A DNA stretch of 64,000 bases, taken from DASXTK01 sp050744325. GTDB taxonomy: Bacteria > Actinomycetota > Acidimicrobiia > Acidimicrobiales > VFJN01. Position 1 is the first letter of the stretch; every line of letters starts with the position of its first letter. Position numbers and translations under genes: made by a program. The notes under the pieces are model-generated. The model was not told the DNA's origin. It did no database searches and saw nothing but the letters and a program-made list of their open reading frames with translations. Below, one piece after another: positions 25,533 through 34,412 of the stretch. Location of the stretch: the NCBI GenBank assembly GCA_050744325.1, contig JBOGHK010000031.1, positions 51,537 through 115,536 of the forward strand, in the 5' to 3' direction.

Positions 25533-26639
25533 GTGGGACGACTGGGACGATTCCAGAGGAAGCGGACCACGGGGGTGCTTGCAACGGCGGTGGCTTTTTC
25601 GCTGATCGCAGCCGCCTGCGGCGACGACGATGACGACGGAGGGGCCGCGCCCGAAGAGCAGGAGGAAATCACCGCCGTCGAAGACTTCGACGCCAACGGC
25701 GACGGCGAGGTGGTGATCGGTGTCGCCACGCCCGGCCCCCGCGACGACGGTGCCTACTACCAGGCGCTGGTCGACGGGGTGACCGAGCTCTCCCAACAGG
25801 ACGGCTTCGGGGAACCGGTGATCGTGGACGAGATCCCCGTCGCCGAAGCGGCCACCGAGCTGCAGAACCTGGCGCGCCAGAACGTCGACATCGTCGCCGT
25901 CGGGGCCGGCGAGATCGCCGAGCCGATCGCCCAGGTGTCCGCCGAGTTCTCGGACATCTTCTGGTGGTGCAACTGCGGTGCGGGGTTCCCCGAGGACCCG
26001 AACTACGCGCAGGCCAACGACGACAGCTCCGAGATCAGCTTCTCCGGCGGCTACGCCACCGGTCTGCTGATGCAGGAGGGGGGCGACGGCACGACCGCGA
26101 CGTTCCTCGGCAACCGGGGCTTCGACTTCGAGGTCGAGGCGTCGTCCGCGTTCGAGGCCGGTCTCCAAGAGGTCGACCCGTCGTTCACGGTCGATGTCGT
26201 CAACACCGGGTCGTTCGACGACGTCGCCGCAGCCACCGAGTCGGCCAACACGGCGGTCTCGGACGGTGCCGCCGCGATCTACCCGTTCCTCGGCGGTGCT
26301 CACGAGGCCGTCGTGCAACTGGCCAACGACGCCGAGGTGATCACGATGAGCGCGGGCGCCTCCGATGCGTGCGAGCGCGACGACCTCGACTACCAGATCG
26401 CGGTGCGCTTCGACGCCGGGGACTACCTGGACACCATCTTCGAGGAGATCCTGAGCGGCGAGCTCACCGAAGGCAGCGTTCGCACGTTCCGAGTGGGCGT
26501 CGACGACCAGCCTGGTGCTGTCATCTGCGACGCCACGCCCGAGCAGCAGACGGCCATGGACGACATCTACCAGCGGATCGCCGACGGCGAGTTCACCGAC
26601 CTGTTCGGCCAGATCAAGTCCGAGGCCTACGGGTTCTAG
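25533..26639 (+). CDS. BMP-family substrate-binding lipoprotein (nucleoside-type ABC importer)
   Basis: 368 residues from the GTG at 25533 (GGAGGG just upstream; a GTG at 25521 is possible). A short basic N-terminus, a hydrophobic stretch and the lipobox IAAAC give a lipid-anchored Cys near residue 29, followed by an acidic linker. The mature part fits the BMP/Med type: VVIGVATPGPRDDGAYYQALVDGV, VDIVAVGAGEIAEPI, FSGGYATGLLMQ and AAIYPFLGGAH. Members bind purine nucleosides, autoinducer-2-like sugars or related compounds. It is the first gene of the importer operon behind O2, which ties uptake to the catabolic genes. Confidence 0.9.
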   Translation: MGRLGRFQRKRTTGVLATAVAFSLIAAACGDDDDDGGAAPEEQEEITAVEDFDANGDGEVVIGVATPGPRDDGAYYQALVDGVTELSQQDGFGEPVIVDEIPVAEAATELQNLARQNVDIVAVGAGEIAEPIAQVSAEFSDIFWWCNCGAGFPEDPNYAQANDDSSEISFSGGYATGLLMQEGGDGTTATFLGNRGFDFEVEASSAFEAGLQEVDPSFTVDVVNTGSFDDVAAATESANTAVSDGAAAIYPFLGGAHEAVVQLANDAEVITMSAGASDACERDDLDYQIAVRFDAGDYLDTIFEEILSGELTEGSVRTFRVGVDDQPGAVICDATPEQQTAMDDIYQRIADGEFTDLFGQIKSEAYGF

Positions 26640-26650
26640 GACGGTAAGGA

Positions 26651-28273
26651 GTGCCGCCCGAGCCGCACTCAGCTGACGCCGTCGGGGTCGAGAGCCCCGG
26701 CGGCGTCCAGCTCCGTGGCATCACCAAGCGGTTCGGTGCGGTCACCGCATGCGACGCCGTCGACCTCGACCTCGTCCCCGGCGAGGTGCACGGCATCCTC
26801 GGCGAGAACGGTGCCGGCAAGTCCACCTTGATGAAGGTGCTGATCGGCCTGGTCCTCCCCGACGCCGGTGACGTGCTGGTCGACGGCGTCGCAACCCGGA
26901 TCGCCGACCCCTTCGAAGCCGCCCGCCTGGGGATCGGCATGGTGCACCAGCACTTCAGCCTGGTCCCCGCTCTGACCGTGTGGGAGAACGTGGTGCTCGG
27001 CGACCGCAGGCGACTCAATCGCTCGGACGCCAGAGCCGTCGTGCGCGAGATCGGCGAGCGGTACCAGCTGCAGATCGATCCGGATGCCCGGGTACGCGAC
27101 CTACCTGTCGGCCAACGCCAGCGGGTCGAGATCGTCAAGTGCCTCCGGCGGAACCCGTCGGTGCTGGTGCTCGACGAGCCGACGTCGGTGCTCACCCCCC
27201 AGGAGTCCCGGCACCTGTTCGCGGTGCTGCGCGAAGTGGTCGAGCGGGAGCGCCGGGCCGTGGCTCTGGTCAGCCACAAGCTGGAGGAGATCCGCCGGGC
27301 GACCGATCAGGTCACGATCATGCGCACGGGCCGGGTCGTCGCGCAGGGCCCCACCGTGCAGTACGACGACCGGCGCCTGGCCCGCGAGATGGTGGGCCGC
27401 GAGGTCGCACTGCGCGAGGTCGCCCTGCTGGGCGCCCGCGACGGCGCAGCCATCCCGCCGCCGAGCGGGGCACCGGCGGGGAGTAGTGGACCCGGCCGGC
27501 CGGCCGCGCAGCCACCCGACGACGCAGGCCCACCCGCACTGCGGATCCGGGGGCTGGTGGTCACCGGCGACGACGGGCGCCGGCTGCTCGACGGCCTCGA
27601 CCTCGACGTGCGTACGGGCGAGATCGTCGGGCTCGCCGGGGTCGAAGGCAACGGCCAGGCCGCGCTGGGTGACGTGTGCTCCAGCCTGCTCCACCTCGAC
27701 GACGGCACCCTCGAGGTCGAGGGGGTCTCGGTCCGCTGCGGCCGCCATGGTGCGATGGCCGCGAGCGGGATCGGCGTCGTCCCCGAGGACCGCCACCGCT
27801 CGGGCTGCGTGCTCGACATGTCGGTAGCCGAGAACCTGGTGCTCGACCATCCCGACTTCGTGGCCCGCTACGGCCTGCTCGACGGTCGGCGCCTCCGTCA
27901 GCACGCGCGGCGCCTGATCGAGGAGTTCGACATCGTCTGCCCGGGCCCCGACGCGTTGATGTGGCAGCTGTCGGGCGGGAACCAGCAACGGGTCATCCTG
28001 GCCCGCGAGCTGTCCCGCAGCCCCAAGGTCTTGGTGGCATCACAGCCGACCCGGGGCCTCGACGTGGGCGCGATCGAGTACATGGCCGGGCGGCTCCGTG
28101 CCGCTGCGGACGCCGGCACCGCCGTGCTGCTGATCTCCACCGAGCTGGAGGAGATCCTCGACCTGGCCGACCGGGTGGCCGTGATCCACCGTGGCCGCAT
28201 CGTCGGCGAGCTGGGCCGCGGCGAGGTCACCATCGAACGACTGGGGCTGCTGATGGGTGGTGAGGCGGCGTGA
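26651..28273 (+). CDS. Nucleoside/sugar-type ABC importer, double ATPase
   Basis: 540 residues with two ATPase domains. Domain 1: Walker A GENGAGKST (51-59), LPVGQRQRVEI near 153 and VLVLDEPTSVL. Domain 2 (from about 295): a degenerate Walker A (AGVEGNGQAALG) and signature LSGGNQQR near 440, the usual asymmetry of RbsA/NupA-like proteins. A Gly/Pro-rich linker (about 265-295) joins them. It energises uptake with the two permeases that follow. The GTG start lies directly after AAGGA, an unusually short spacing, and no other in-frame start is near. It overlaps the first permease by 4 nt. Confidence 0.92.
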   Translation: MPPEPHSADAVGVESPGGVQLRGITKRFGAVTACDAVDLDLVPGEVHGILGENGAGKSTLMKVLIGLVLPDAGDVLVDGVATRIADPFEAARLGIGMVHQHFSLVPALTVWENVVLGDRRRLNRSDARAVVREIGERYQLQIDPDARVRDLPVGQRQRVEIVKCLRRNPSVLVLDEPTSVLTPQESRHLFAVLREVVERERRAVALVSHKLEEIRRATDQVTIMRTGRVVAQGPTVQYDDRRLAREMVGREVALREVALLGARDGAAIPPPSGAPAGSSGPGRPAAQPPDDAGPPALRIRGLVVTGDDGRRLLDGLDLDVRTGEIVGLAGVEGNGQAALGDVCSSLLHLDDGTLEVEGVSVRCGRHGAMAASGIGVVPEDRHRSGCVLDMSVAENLVLDHPDFVARYGLLDGRRLRQHARRLIEEFDIVCPGPDALMWQLSGGNQQRVILARELSRSPKVLVASQPTRGLDVGAIEYMAGRLRAAADAGTAVLLISTELEEILDLADRVAVIHRGRIVGELGRGEVTIERLGLLMGGEAA

Positions 28274-29442
28274 CCGGGACCGTCGACGACGCCGTCGGGT
28301 CCGACCTGCCCGACAGCGCCACCTCGCTCACCAGCGAGGAGGAGGAGCTCGCCCGCAGCCGACCACACCGGCTGAGCGAGATCGGCCTGATCGCGGGGCT
28401 CTACGCCGGGAGCGTCGGCGTGGCGATCCTGCTCGCGGCGCTGCTGGTGGCGGTCACGGGCGGCTCGCCGGACGCCGTGTGGACCGCGTTGCTCGACGGC
28501 AGTATCCGCCAGCCCGGGGCACTCGGCCTGACCTTGTCGACCGCAGCGCCGCTGCTGCTGGTCGCTGTCGGGGCGATCGTGGCCAACAAGGCCGGCCTGG
28601 TGAACATCGGCCAGGAGGGTCAGGTGCTGGTAGGCGCCGCCGCGGCGGCCTATGCCGCGACGCGCCTCGGTGGCGCGGGGCCGACGGCGTTGGTGGTCGG
28701 CCTGGTCGCGGCCGTAGTCGGTGGCGCACTGTGGGCTGGCCTGGCGGCGGCGCTCCGGTACGGGCGTGGCGTCCCCGAGGTGATCAGCACCCTGCTGCTG
28801 GTCTTCGTCGCCGACCAGGTGGTCAACTTCTGCCTGACCAAGTCGTGGCTGCTGCTCGATACCGGTCCCAACCGTACGCAGAGGCTCAACACCGGCTCGC
28901 TCCTGCCCAGCGACGCCCAGCTGCCATACTTCGACTTCGGCGACGACCGGACCCACGTCGGCATGCTGATCGCGGTCGGGGTCGCTGCGCTCGCGGCGTT
29001 CCTCCTGGCCCGGTCGGTGTGGGGTTTCCGGCTGCGGATGCTGGGCCTCAACCCCACAGCGGCGCGCCGGGCGGGCGTTTCGGCCGCGGTGATCGGTGGC
29101 GGTGCCCTGCTGGTGTCCGGCGGACTGGCCGGCTTCGCCGGTGGCGTGCTGTTGACGGCTGGCCCGGCGTATCGGATGTCGAGTGGGTTCAGCCAGGGCG
29201 TCGGTTGGGAGGGGTTGTTGGTGGCACTGCTGGCCCGCGACCGCCCCGGCCTCGCGGTGCCGATGGCCGTGGTGTTCGCCGCGCTGCGCACCGGAGGGGG
29301 CGTGCTGGCTGCGACGGGCGTGGCCCGCAACATCGTGGACGTCGTCCAGGCGTTGCTGGTCCTGGCCCTGCTGTTGCCGCCGGTCTACCTGGCCATCCGT
29401 GATCGGCGTCGGGTGCTCGCGGCAGCGCGGGCGAGGATCTGA
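28270..29442 (+). CDS. ABC importer permease 1 (BMP/nucleoside type)
   Basis: 390 residues with a long cytoplasmic N-terminus rich in Glu and Ser, then eight to ten hydrophobic segments (for example IGLIAGLYAGSVGVAILLAAL). The family mark KAGLVNIGQEGQVLVGA is clear, as is GLNPTAARRAGVS, the loop that docks on the ATPase. The GTG overlaps the ATPase stop (GTGA). It forms the membrane channel with permease 2. Confidence 0.9.
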   Translation: MTGTVDDAVGSDLPDSATSLTSEEEELARSRPHRLSEIGLIAGLYAGSVGVAILLAALLVAVTGGSPDAVWTALLDGSIRQPGALGLTLSTAAPLLLVAVGAIVANKAGLVNIGQEGQVLVGAAAAAYAATRLGGAGPTALVVGLVAAVVGGALWAGLAAALRYGRGVPEVISTLLLVFVADQVVNFCLTKSWLLLDTGPNRTQRLNTGSLLPSDAQLPYFDFGDDRTHVGMLIAVGVAALAAFLLARSVWGFRLRMLGLNPTAARRAGVSAAVIGGGALLVSGGLAGFAGGVLLTAGPAYRMSSGFSQGVGWEGLLVALLARDRPGLAVPMAVVFAALRTGGGVLAATGVARNIVDVVQALLVLALLLPPVYLAIRDRRRVLAAARARI

Positions 29443-29460
29443 GAGGAGCGAGGCAAGGCC

Positions 29461-30366
29461 GTGGATTCGCTGGAGACCATCGTCGAGAGCGCCTGTCGGC
29501 TCGCGGTGCTGCTGGCGTTCGCGGCCACCGGTGAGTGGATCGCCGAACGGGCCGGCACCCTCAACATCTCGGTCGAAGGGATGCTGCTGTCCGGGGCGTA
29601 CGCGGGGCTCGTCGGCGCCGACATCACCGGGTCGGTGGTCGGTGGCCTCGGCGTGGGGATCGCCGCAGCGCTGGTGGTCGGATTCCTCCAGGCGAACTTG
29701 AGCCATCGGTTGACGGCCAACCAGTTCGTGGTGGGCCTGACCCTCAACCTGCTGGTGGTGGGTGTCACCTCGTTCCTCGCCGGGACCTACGAGACCGAGC
29801 GGACCCAGGCTGGCGGCTTCGAGGTGCCCGGGTTGTCGAGCCTGCCGGTCGTGGGGACGGCGCTGTTCGACGTGGTGTGGGTGACCTACCTGCTGTACGC
29901 CGCGATCCCGCTGGCGTGGTTCGTGGTCTACCGCACTCGGTGGGGCCTCGAGGTCCGATCGGTGGGCGAGGCCCCGCAGTCGGCCGACGTCACCGGGGTG
30001 CACGTCAACGCCCGGAGGCGTCAGGCGATCTATGTGTGCGCCATCCTGGCCGGGATCGGCGGCGCCTACCTGACCCTCGGCGGTCAGGGGCAGTTCAGCA
30101 CCAACATGACCGCGGGCCGCGGGTTCCTCGCGCTGGCGGCGGTGATCTTCGGCGGCTGGACCCTGCGGGGCACGATCGCCGGGTGCCTGCTGTTCGGGAC
30201 GGCCGACGCGCTGCGCCTGGCGCTGCCGACTCTGGGCTACGAGGTGAACAGCCAGCTGCTGATCGCCAGCCCGTACGTGCTGGCCCTGTTGGTGATGTGC
30301 TTCTTCGCCCGGCGGGCCGCCCAGCCCGCGGCCCTCGCGCGCCCCTTCGTCCGTGGGCTCACCTGA
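29461..30366 (+). CDS. ABC importer permease 2 (BMP/nucleoside type)
   Basis: 301 residues, about eight membrane segments. The matching family motif ERAGTLNISVEGMLLSGAYAG opens the protein and the coupling loop is GEAPQSADVTGVHVNARR. It starts at a GTG 18 nt after permease 1, behind a GAGGAG-rich leader. Its 3' end overlaps the SnoaL-like gene by 14 nt, so that gene belongs to the transport operon. Confidence 0.9.
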   Translation: MDSLETIVESACRLAVLLAFAATGEWIAERAGTLNISVEGMLLSGAYAGLVGADITGSVVGGLGVGIAAALVVGFLQANLSHRLTANQFVVGLTLNLLVVGVTSFLAGTYETERTQAGGFEVPGLSSLPVVGTALFDVVWVTYLLYAAIPLAWFVVYRTRWGLEVRSVGEAPQSADVTGVHVNARRRQAIYVCAILAGIGGAYLTLGGQGQFSTNMTAGRGFLALAAVIFGGWTLRGTIAGCLLFGTADALRLALPTLGYEVNSQLLIASPYVLALLVMCFFARRAAQPAALARPFVRGLT

Positions 30367-30739
30367 CGCCGTCGACGTCGCACTGGCCTACGTGGCCTCG
30401 TTCGCTGGCCGTGATCCCGACCAGATCGCATCACATGTCACCGAGGACTTCGTCAACGAGCACACGGCGGCCCTGGGTTCGGGCTGTGTCGGCCGGGCTG
30501 AGTACCGCCATCGCCTACCGGCGTTCCTCGCCGACTTCGAGGGATTGCTCTACGAGCCGGAGGACGTGGTCGCGCAAGGCGACCGGGTGGTGGTCGCCTA
30601 CCGGATGACAGCCACTTACCACGGCAAGCCGATCGACCTACGAGGCGTGTTCCGTCTGAGGATCGCCCGCGGCCAAGTCACCCACCGAGTCGACTACTGG
30701 GACGCCTTGACCTTCCTGCGCCAGATCGGCGAGGCGTGA
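30353..30739 (+). CDS. SnoaL-like/NTF2-fold protein
   Basis: 128 residues with the cone-shaped NTF2-like pattern: an N-terminal helix (VDVALAYVASFAGRDPDQIASHVTEDFVNEH), then strands YEPEDVVAQGDRVVVAYRMTATYHGK and the ending FRLRIARGQVTHRVDYWDALTFLRQIG. SnoaL-like enzymes are isomerases, cyclases or hydrolases of small ketones. It is last in the importer operon and likely acts on the imported compound or a product. Confidence 0.75.
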   Translation: MGSPDAVDVALAYVASFAGRDPDQIASHVTEDFVNEHTAALGSGCVGRAEYRHRLPAFLADFEGLLYEPEDVVAQGDRVVVAYRMTATYHGKPIDLRGVFRLRIARGQVTHRVDYWDALTFLRQIGEA

Positions 30740-30782
30740 CAGGACCCGGGCAGCGGCCGGACGCCTCGGGCGCCCCACTGAC

Positions 30783-31235
30783 TCACGCCTTCGCGCCTGC
30801 CCCCCAAACCTCCTCAACCTTCGCGAAGACACCCTGGTTGTGGCTGATCTCGATGACGTTGCCGTCCGGGTCGGTGATGGCGCAGATGTAGCCGATCGGC
30901 GGCGGCATGTCCTGGGGTTCCCAGGTCAGGCAACCCTCGGCGCGGGCTTGCTCGGCGATGCGGTCGACATCCTCGCGGTGCGGCACCTCGATGCCGATGT
31001 GCGCGAACGGCGCCAGCTGGGGCTGCCGCTTGCCCTGGTCCCGGTAGAACATCACCAGTACCAGGACGAACGGGTTGTCGACCTGTCCTTCGTGGGCCAT
31101 CCAGGCGTTCTTGCCGTCGGCGTCCTCGCGCCGGTCGAGCACGACCAGGGGCGTGTAGCGCTCGTACCAGGCGACCGACGCGTCGATGTCGGCCGACGGC
31201 AGTGCGATGTGGGTCCAGCGGGGGCGATCCAGCAC
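30783..31235 (-). CDS. VOC-family metalloprotein
   Basis: 150 residues from a GTG at 31233-31235, preferred over an upstream frame start because GAGGAGGACAGGAG precedes it. VOC ligand regions are WTHIALPSADI (His), APFAHIGIEVPH (His) and PDGNVIEISHN (Glu). It follows the next VOC gene by 26 nt on minus, forming a two-gene operon behind operator O3. It is convergent with the SnoaL-like gene. Confidence 0.8.
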   Translation of the reverse strand: MLDRPRWTHIALPSADIDASVAWYERYTPLVVLDRREDADGKNAWMAHEGQVDNPFVLVLVMFYRDQGKRQPQLAPFAHIGIEVPHREDVDRIAEQARAEGCLTWEPQDMPPPIGYICAITDPDGNVIEISHNQGVFAKVEEVWGAGAKA

Positions 31236-31261
31236 GGCTCCTGTCCTCCTCGGTGTCCTGC

Positions 31262-31759
31262 TCAGATTCGGTGGAAGTGCTCGGGGATCTGTGGGTCGTC
31301 GCCACCCTTGGTCCAGAGCACGATCTGGACGCCCCACGGGTCGAGGAAGCTGGCGTGGAAGCCGTTGAACTCGCCCCAGTAGGCATCACGCCACAGGATC
31401 TTGGCGCCGCGCGCTTCGGCGCGGGCGAGGATGTCGTCCTGGCTGTCGTCGTCGGACACCAGCACCCACATGCGGGTCTGCGCCCCGGCCGGCGAGCCGG
31501 TGGCGGTGGCCGGCGGGTCGTTGGGGTCGGGCCGACTCTCCGTGGCCTCGTAGAGGCCGATGTGGAGGTTGCCCACGCCGGACGGGCTGCCGTCGGGGAG
31601 CTGGAACTCGTCGCCCGGAACGATCCGGTGGAAGACGCCCTCGGGTCGTCCTTCGACCACCCAGTTGAAGACCTCGGCGTAGAAGCGACCGGTTGCCGCC
31701 GGGTCAGGCGTGGGCAGGTCGACGAAGATCAACGTGTTGGGATACGACACGCTCGGCAC
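31262..31759 (-). CDS. VOC-family protein
   Basis: 165 residues; GTG at 31757-31759, with a second GTG three codons later. The VOC/glyoxalase pattern is seen in NTLIFVDLPTPDPAATGRFY (7-26), the middle MWVLVSDDDSQDDILARAEARGAKIL and the ending HASFLDPWGVQIVLW. It starts 9 nt from operator O3, so repressor binding there would block its promoter or translation start region. Function unknown; probably same pathway as the other VOC genes. Confidence 0.8.
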   Translation of the reverse strand: MPSVSYPNTLIFVDLPTPDPAATGRFYAEVFNWVVEGRPEGVFHRIVPGDEFQLPDGSPSGVGNLHIGLYEATESRPDPNDPPATATGSPAGAQTRMWVLVSDDDSQDDILARAEARGAKILWRDAYWGEFNGFHASFLDPWGVQIVLWTKGGDDPQIPEHFHRI

Positions 31760-31768
31760 CGTAGCACT

Positions 31769-31787
31769 TGGACTGATGGTCAGACCA
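31769..31787. promoter_or_regulatory. Operator O3 of the GntR regulon
   Basis: TGGACTGATGGTCAGACCA, identical to the reverse strand of O1. It lies immediately upstream of the minus-strand VOC pair. Confidence 0.75.
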
Positions 31788-31849
31788 TTGCCCGCGCTCC
31801 GTGGCCAGTTGCGCGAGCGCGCGACGTCTCAGGTCACAGCAGCGGGAGG

Positions 31850-33370
31850 TCAAGTCAGCGGCCAGCGCGGGCGCGGGCGGATCCCGCTACGGGCGACCAG
31901 CGCAGCCTGGGCGTCACGCGCGGCCGTCCGTAGCGCAGCCAGGTCGACCCCCGTCGGCTGCCGGCCACGGACCACCCACCGCCCGGCCACCATCACGTCC
32001 TGCACAGCCCGACCGTCGGTGCCCCACACCAGCTGTAGGGCAGGGTCCGCTCCGGGCGGGGTCCACTCCGGGCGTGTGCCGTCGAGGACCACCAGGTCGG
32101 CCGAGAGGCCGGGCGCGAGCGCACCGGTGACGTCACCGAGACCGACCGCCTCGGCACCTCGGACGGTGGCCAGCTCCAACGCCGTGTGCGCGCCGGGAGC
32201 GGACGGGTCGCGGCGGGCGTCCTTGCCCAGGCCGGCGAACAAGGCGGCGGCGCGCAGGACGTCGATCTGGTCGCCCGCGTTCTCGCTGTCGCAGCCCAAG
32301 GCGAGCCTGCCGCCCCGCTCGGCCAGCTCCCAGTGCCGCGCTGCCGTCGCCATGCCCTGCGCTAGCCGCAGGTAGGCCCAGGGGCACGAGGCGACGGCGA
32401 CCCGCCGGTTCAGCACCACGTCGACCTCGGCGTTGTCGAGGTGGACGGCGTGGGCCAGCAGGACGTGAGGGCCGAGCGCGCCCAGCTCGTCGAAGTGCAC
32501 CAGCGGCCGCCGTCCGCTGCGCGCCAGCCACGCCTCGGCGTCGCGGTCGTGGGGTGAGATGTGGAAGGTCAGCCCGGTGCCTTGCTGCCGCGCCAGCTCG
32601 GAGGCTCCGACCAGGAGCTCGTCCGACATGAGATCGTGGCCGACCAGCGTGACCCATCCCGTGACCAGCCCGCCGGGCGGGAAGCGGTCGAGCACGGCGG
32701 CTTGGCGGGCCAAGACCTCGTCGGTGGAGCCCGCGAACGGGACGCCGTCGGCATCCCAGCCCCAGGTTCCGATCGTCGCCCGCAGGCCGACCGCCCCGAC
32801 ACCCGCGGCGACCCGCTCGGGATGAGCGACGGTGCCCGCCTCCACGATCGCAGTCACCCCGTTGCACGCGGCCTCCACCGCAGCGAGCGTGGCCGACAAC
32901 TCGTCGTCGTCGGCGTTGTGGGTCTCGTGCACCGGTACCGCCCACGAGAAGATCGCCTCGTTCGACGAGATGTCGTCCGGGATCGACGACCGCACCAGCC
33001 GGTCGCCGGTCAGGTGCTGGTGGGCGTCGACCATCCCGGGCATGATCACGCCGTCGGGCACGTGGTGGACCTCGAGCCTTCGCCGGCCAGGCCCGGACCC
33101 GCTGGCCGTCCCAGGCGGCGCGGCCCCGGCCTGGGTGCCGCCCGATCCGCTGTCGGGCCCGGGCCCCCGAGGACCGGCCTGCTCGTCGCCCGGCACGTCC
33201 CTGCCCCGCCCGGCGTCCGCCCCGACGTCGCGGAGCACCTCGGAGGCCGGACCCACAGCCGTGATCCGGCCGTCTGCGACGGCCACCGCCCCGTCCCGGA
33301 TCATCCGCCGCTCACCGTCCATGGTGACCACCAGCCCCGCCCGGACCACCACCTGGCTGTGGGCGCTCAT
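31850..33370 (-). CDS. Amidohydrolase (ATZ/TRZ, cytosine/guanine deaminase-like)
   Basis: 506 residues from the ATG at 33368-33370 behind GAGGGGAC. Metal ligands: DAHQHL (His 117 and 119), LTFHIS, LLAHAVHL and the Asp in ALGCDS, all in the order expected for a mononuclear metal hydrolase. Such enzymes deaminate or dechlorinate heterocycles (cytosine, guanine, methylthioadenosine, triazines). Residues about 50-100, between the N-terminal sandwich and PGMVDAH, are a Gly/Pro/Ser-rich insert not usual in the family. It is 118 bp from the PfkB gene on the same strand, so both may be transcribed from the O4 promoter. Together with a nucleoside-type importer, this favours an N-heterocycle substrate. 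Confidence 0.88.
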   Translation of the reverse strand: MSAHSQVVVRAGLVVTMDGERRMIRDGAVAVADGRITAVGPASEVLRDVGADAGRGRDVPGDEQAGPRGPGPDSGSGGTQAGAAPPGTASGSGPGRRRLEVHHVPDGVIMPGMVDAHQHLTGDRLVRSSIPDDISSNEAIFSWAVPVHETHNADDDELSATLAAVEAACNGVTAIVEAGTVAHPERVAAGVGAVGLRATIGTWGWDADGVPFAGSTDEVLARQAAVLDRFPPGGLVTGWVTLVGHDLMSDELLVGASELARQQGTGLTFHISPHDRDAEAWLARSGRRPLVHFDELGALGPHVLLAHAVHLDNAEVDVVLNRRVAVASCPWAYLRLAQGMATAARHWELAERGGRLALGCDSENAGDQIDVLRAAALFAGLGKDARRDPSAPGAHTALELATVRGAEAVGLGDVTGALAPGLSADLVVLDGTRPEWTPPGADPALQLVWGTDGRAVQDVMVAGRWVVRGRQPTGVDLAALRTAARDAQAALVARSGIRPRPRWPLT

Positions 33371-33488
33371 GCTCGGCGTCCCCTCGGCCCGGAGAGCCGT
33401 GGCCCCCGGATTCCGTGGCGGCACACGTTCGGTCTCCGTCGCTCTCCCACCACATATTCCGTCGAGCGACCCGGGGCAGCGCGGGCTG

Positions 33489-34346
33489 TCATCGGGCGCC
33501 ACCGCCGGCGCCCAGGCGGGCCTCGACGGCTGCCCGGGTGGGCAGCGACGGTTCGGCGCCCGCCACTTCGACCGTGCACGCGCCTGCGGCGGCGCCGAAG
33601 CGGGCGGCTTCGACCAGGTCCGCACCTTCGTGCAGTGCGACGGCCAGCGCTGCCACGAACGAGTCGCCTGCCGCGGTGGGGTCGACGGTCCGCGCCGGGA
33701 ACGCCGGGATCGACTCGCCCGCGACCGCCACCCCCTCGGCTCCCAGGGTCATCACCACCCGGCCCGACGGTTCCAGCCCCAACGCTGCCGCCTCGGGGCG
33801 GTTGACCACCACCACGTCGGCCAGATCCAGCAGGGGTGCGACCCCCTCCGGCACCGGCGCCGGGTTGACCACCACGGTGGCGCCCCCGTCCCGCGCCAGC
33901 GACGCCGCTCGCAACGACGCCGCCACCGCCACCTCGCCCTGCAGCAGCAACGCGCTGGCCGAGGAGAGGATCGGCGCGGCGGCGTCGGCCGCCACCGCAT
34001 CCAGCGCCGCGTTCGCTCCCGGCACGACCACGATCGCGACCTGGCCCGTCGAGTCGAGCAGGCACAGCGCCGTGCCGGTCCGCTGGCCCTCCACGCGGCG
34101 CACGTGGGCGACGTCCACCCCCGCCGAGGCGAGCCCGTCCCGCAGCCAACGTCCCGCGTCGTCGTCCCCGACACTGCCGACCATCGCGACCGGTGCACCC
34201 AGCCGAGCGACCGCGAGCGCCTGGTTGTGGCCCTTGCCGCCACGGAAGGTCGCGGCGTCGGTGGCGAGGACCGTCTCGTCGGGCGCCGGCAGCCGGGCCA
34301 GCCGCACCGCGAGATCCTGGTTGAGCGAACCGAAGCAGACGATCAA
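33489..34346 (-). CDS. PfkB/ribokinase-family carbohydrate or nucleoside kinase
   Basis: 285 residues with a TTG start at 34344-34346 behind AGGAGG. Visible: N-terminal GSLNQDLAVRLARLP, the sugar-binding FRGGKGHNQALAVARLG (34-50), AIVVVPGANAAL and the C-terminal ATP/base site TVDPTAAGDSFVAALA with catalytic Asp. Ribokinase-like enzymes phosphorylate ribose, fructose or nucleosides. The start is 21 nt from operator O4. With the importer and amidohydrolase it suggests a nucleoside-like or ribosylated substrate, an inference. Confidence 0.88.
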   Translation of the reverse strand: MIVCFGSLNQDLAVRLARLPAPDETVLATDAATFRGGKGHNQALAVARLGAPVAMVGSVGDDDAGRWLRDGLASAGVDVAHVRRVEGQRTGTALCLLDSTGQVAIVVVPGANAALDAVAADAAAPILSSASALLLQGEVAVAASLRAASLARDGGATVVVNPAPVPEGVAPLLDLADVVVVNRPEAAALGLEPSGRVVMTLGAEGVAVAGESIPAFPARTVDPTAAGDSFVAALAVALHEGADLVEAARFGAAAGACTVEVAGAEPSLPTRAAVEARLGAGGGAR

Positions 34347-34367
34347 GTGGCCTCCTGCGCCGGAATG

Positions 34368-34386
34368 TGGTCTGATGGTCAGACCA
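34368..34386. promoter_or_regulatory. Operator O4 of the GntR regulon
   Basis: TGGTCTGATGGTCAGACCA, a perfect palindrome (8-bp arms around TGG). It lies in the 66-bp gap between the divergent PfkB and Rieske genes, 21 and 26 nt from their starts, so one bound dimer could control both directions. Confidence 0.8.
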
Positions 34387-34412
34387 AATATCGGGCAACC
34401 TTAGGGGAACGG

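Noticed and set aside
32832..34412. Upstream extension of the second Rieske gene by about 500 codons
   Set aside because: It crosses operator O4 and the divergent kinase gene; the ATG at 34413 has a ribosome site and gives the normal length.
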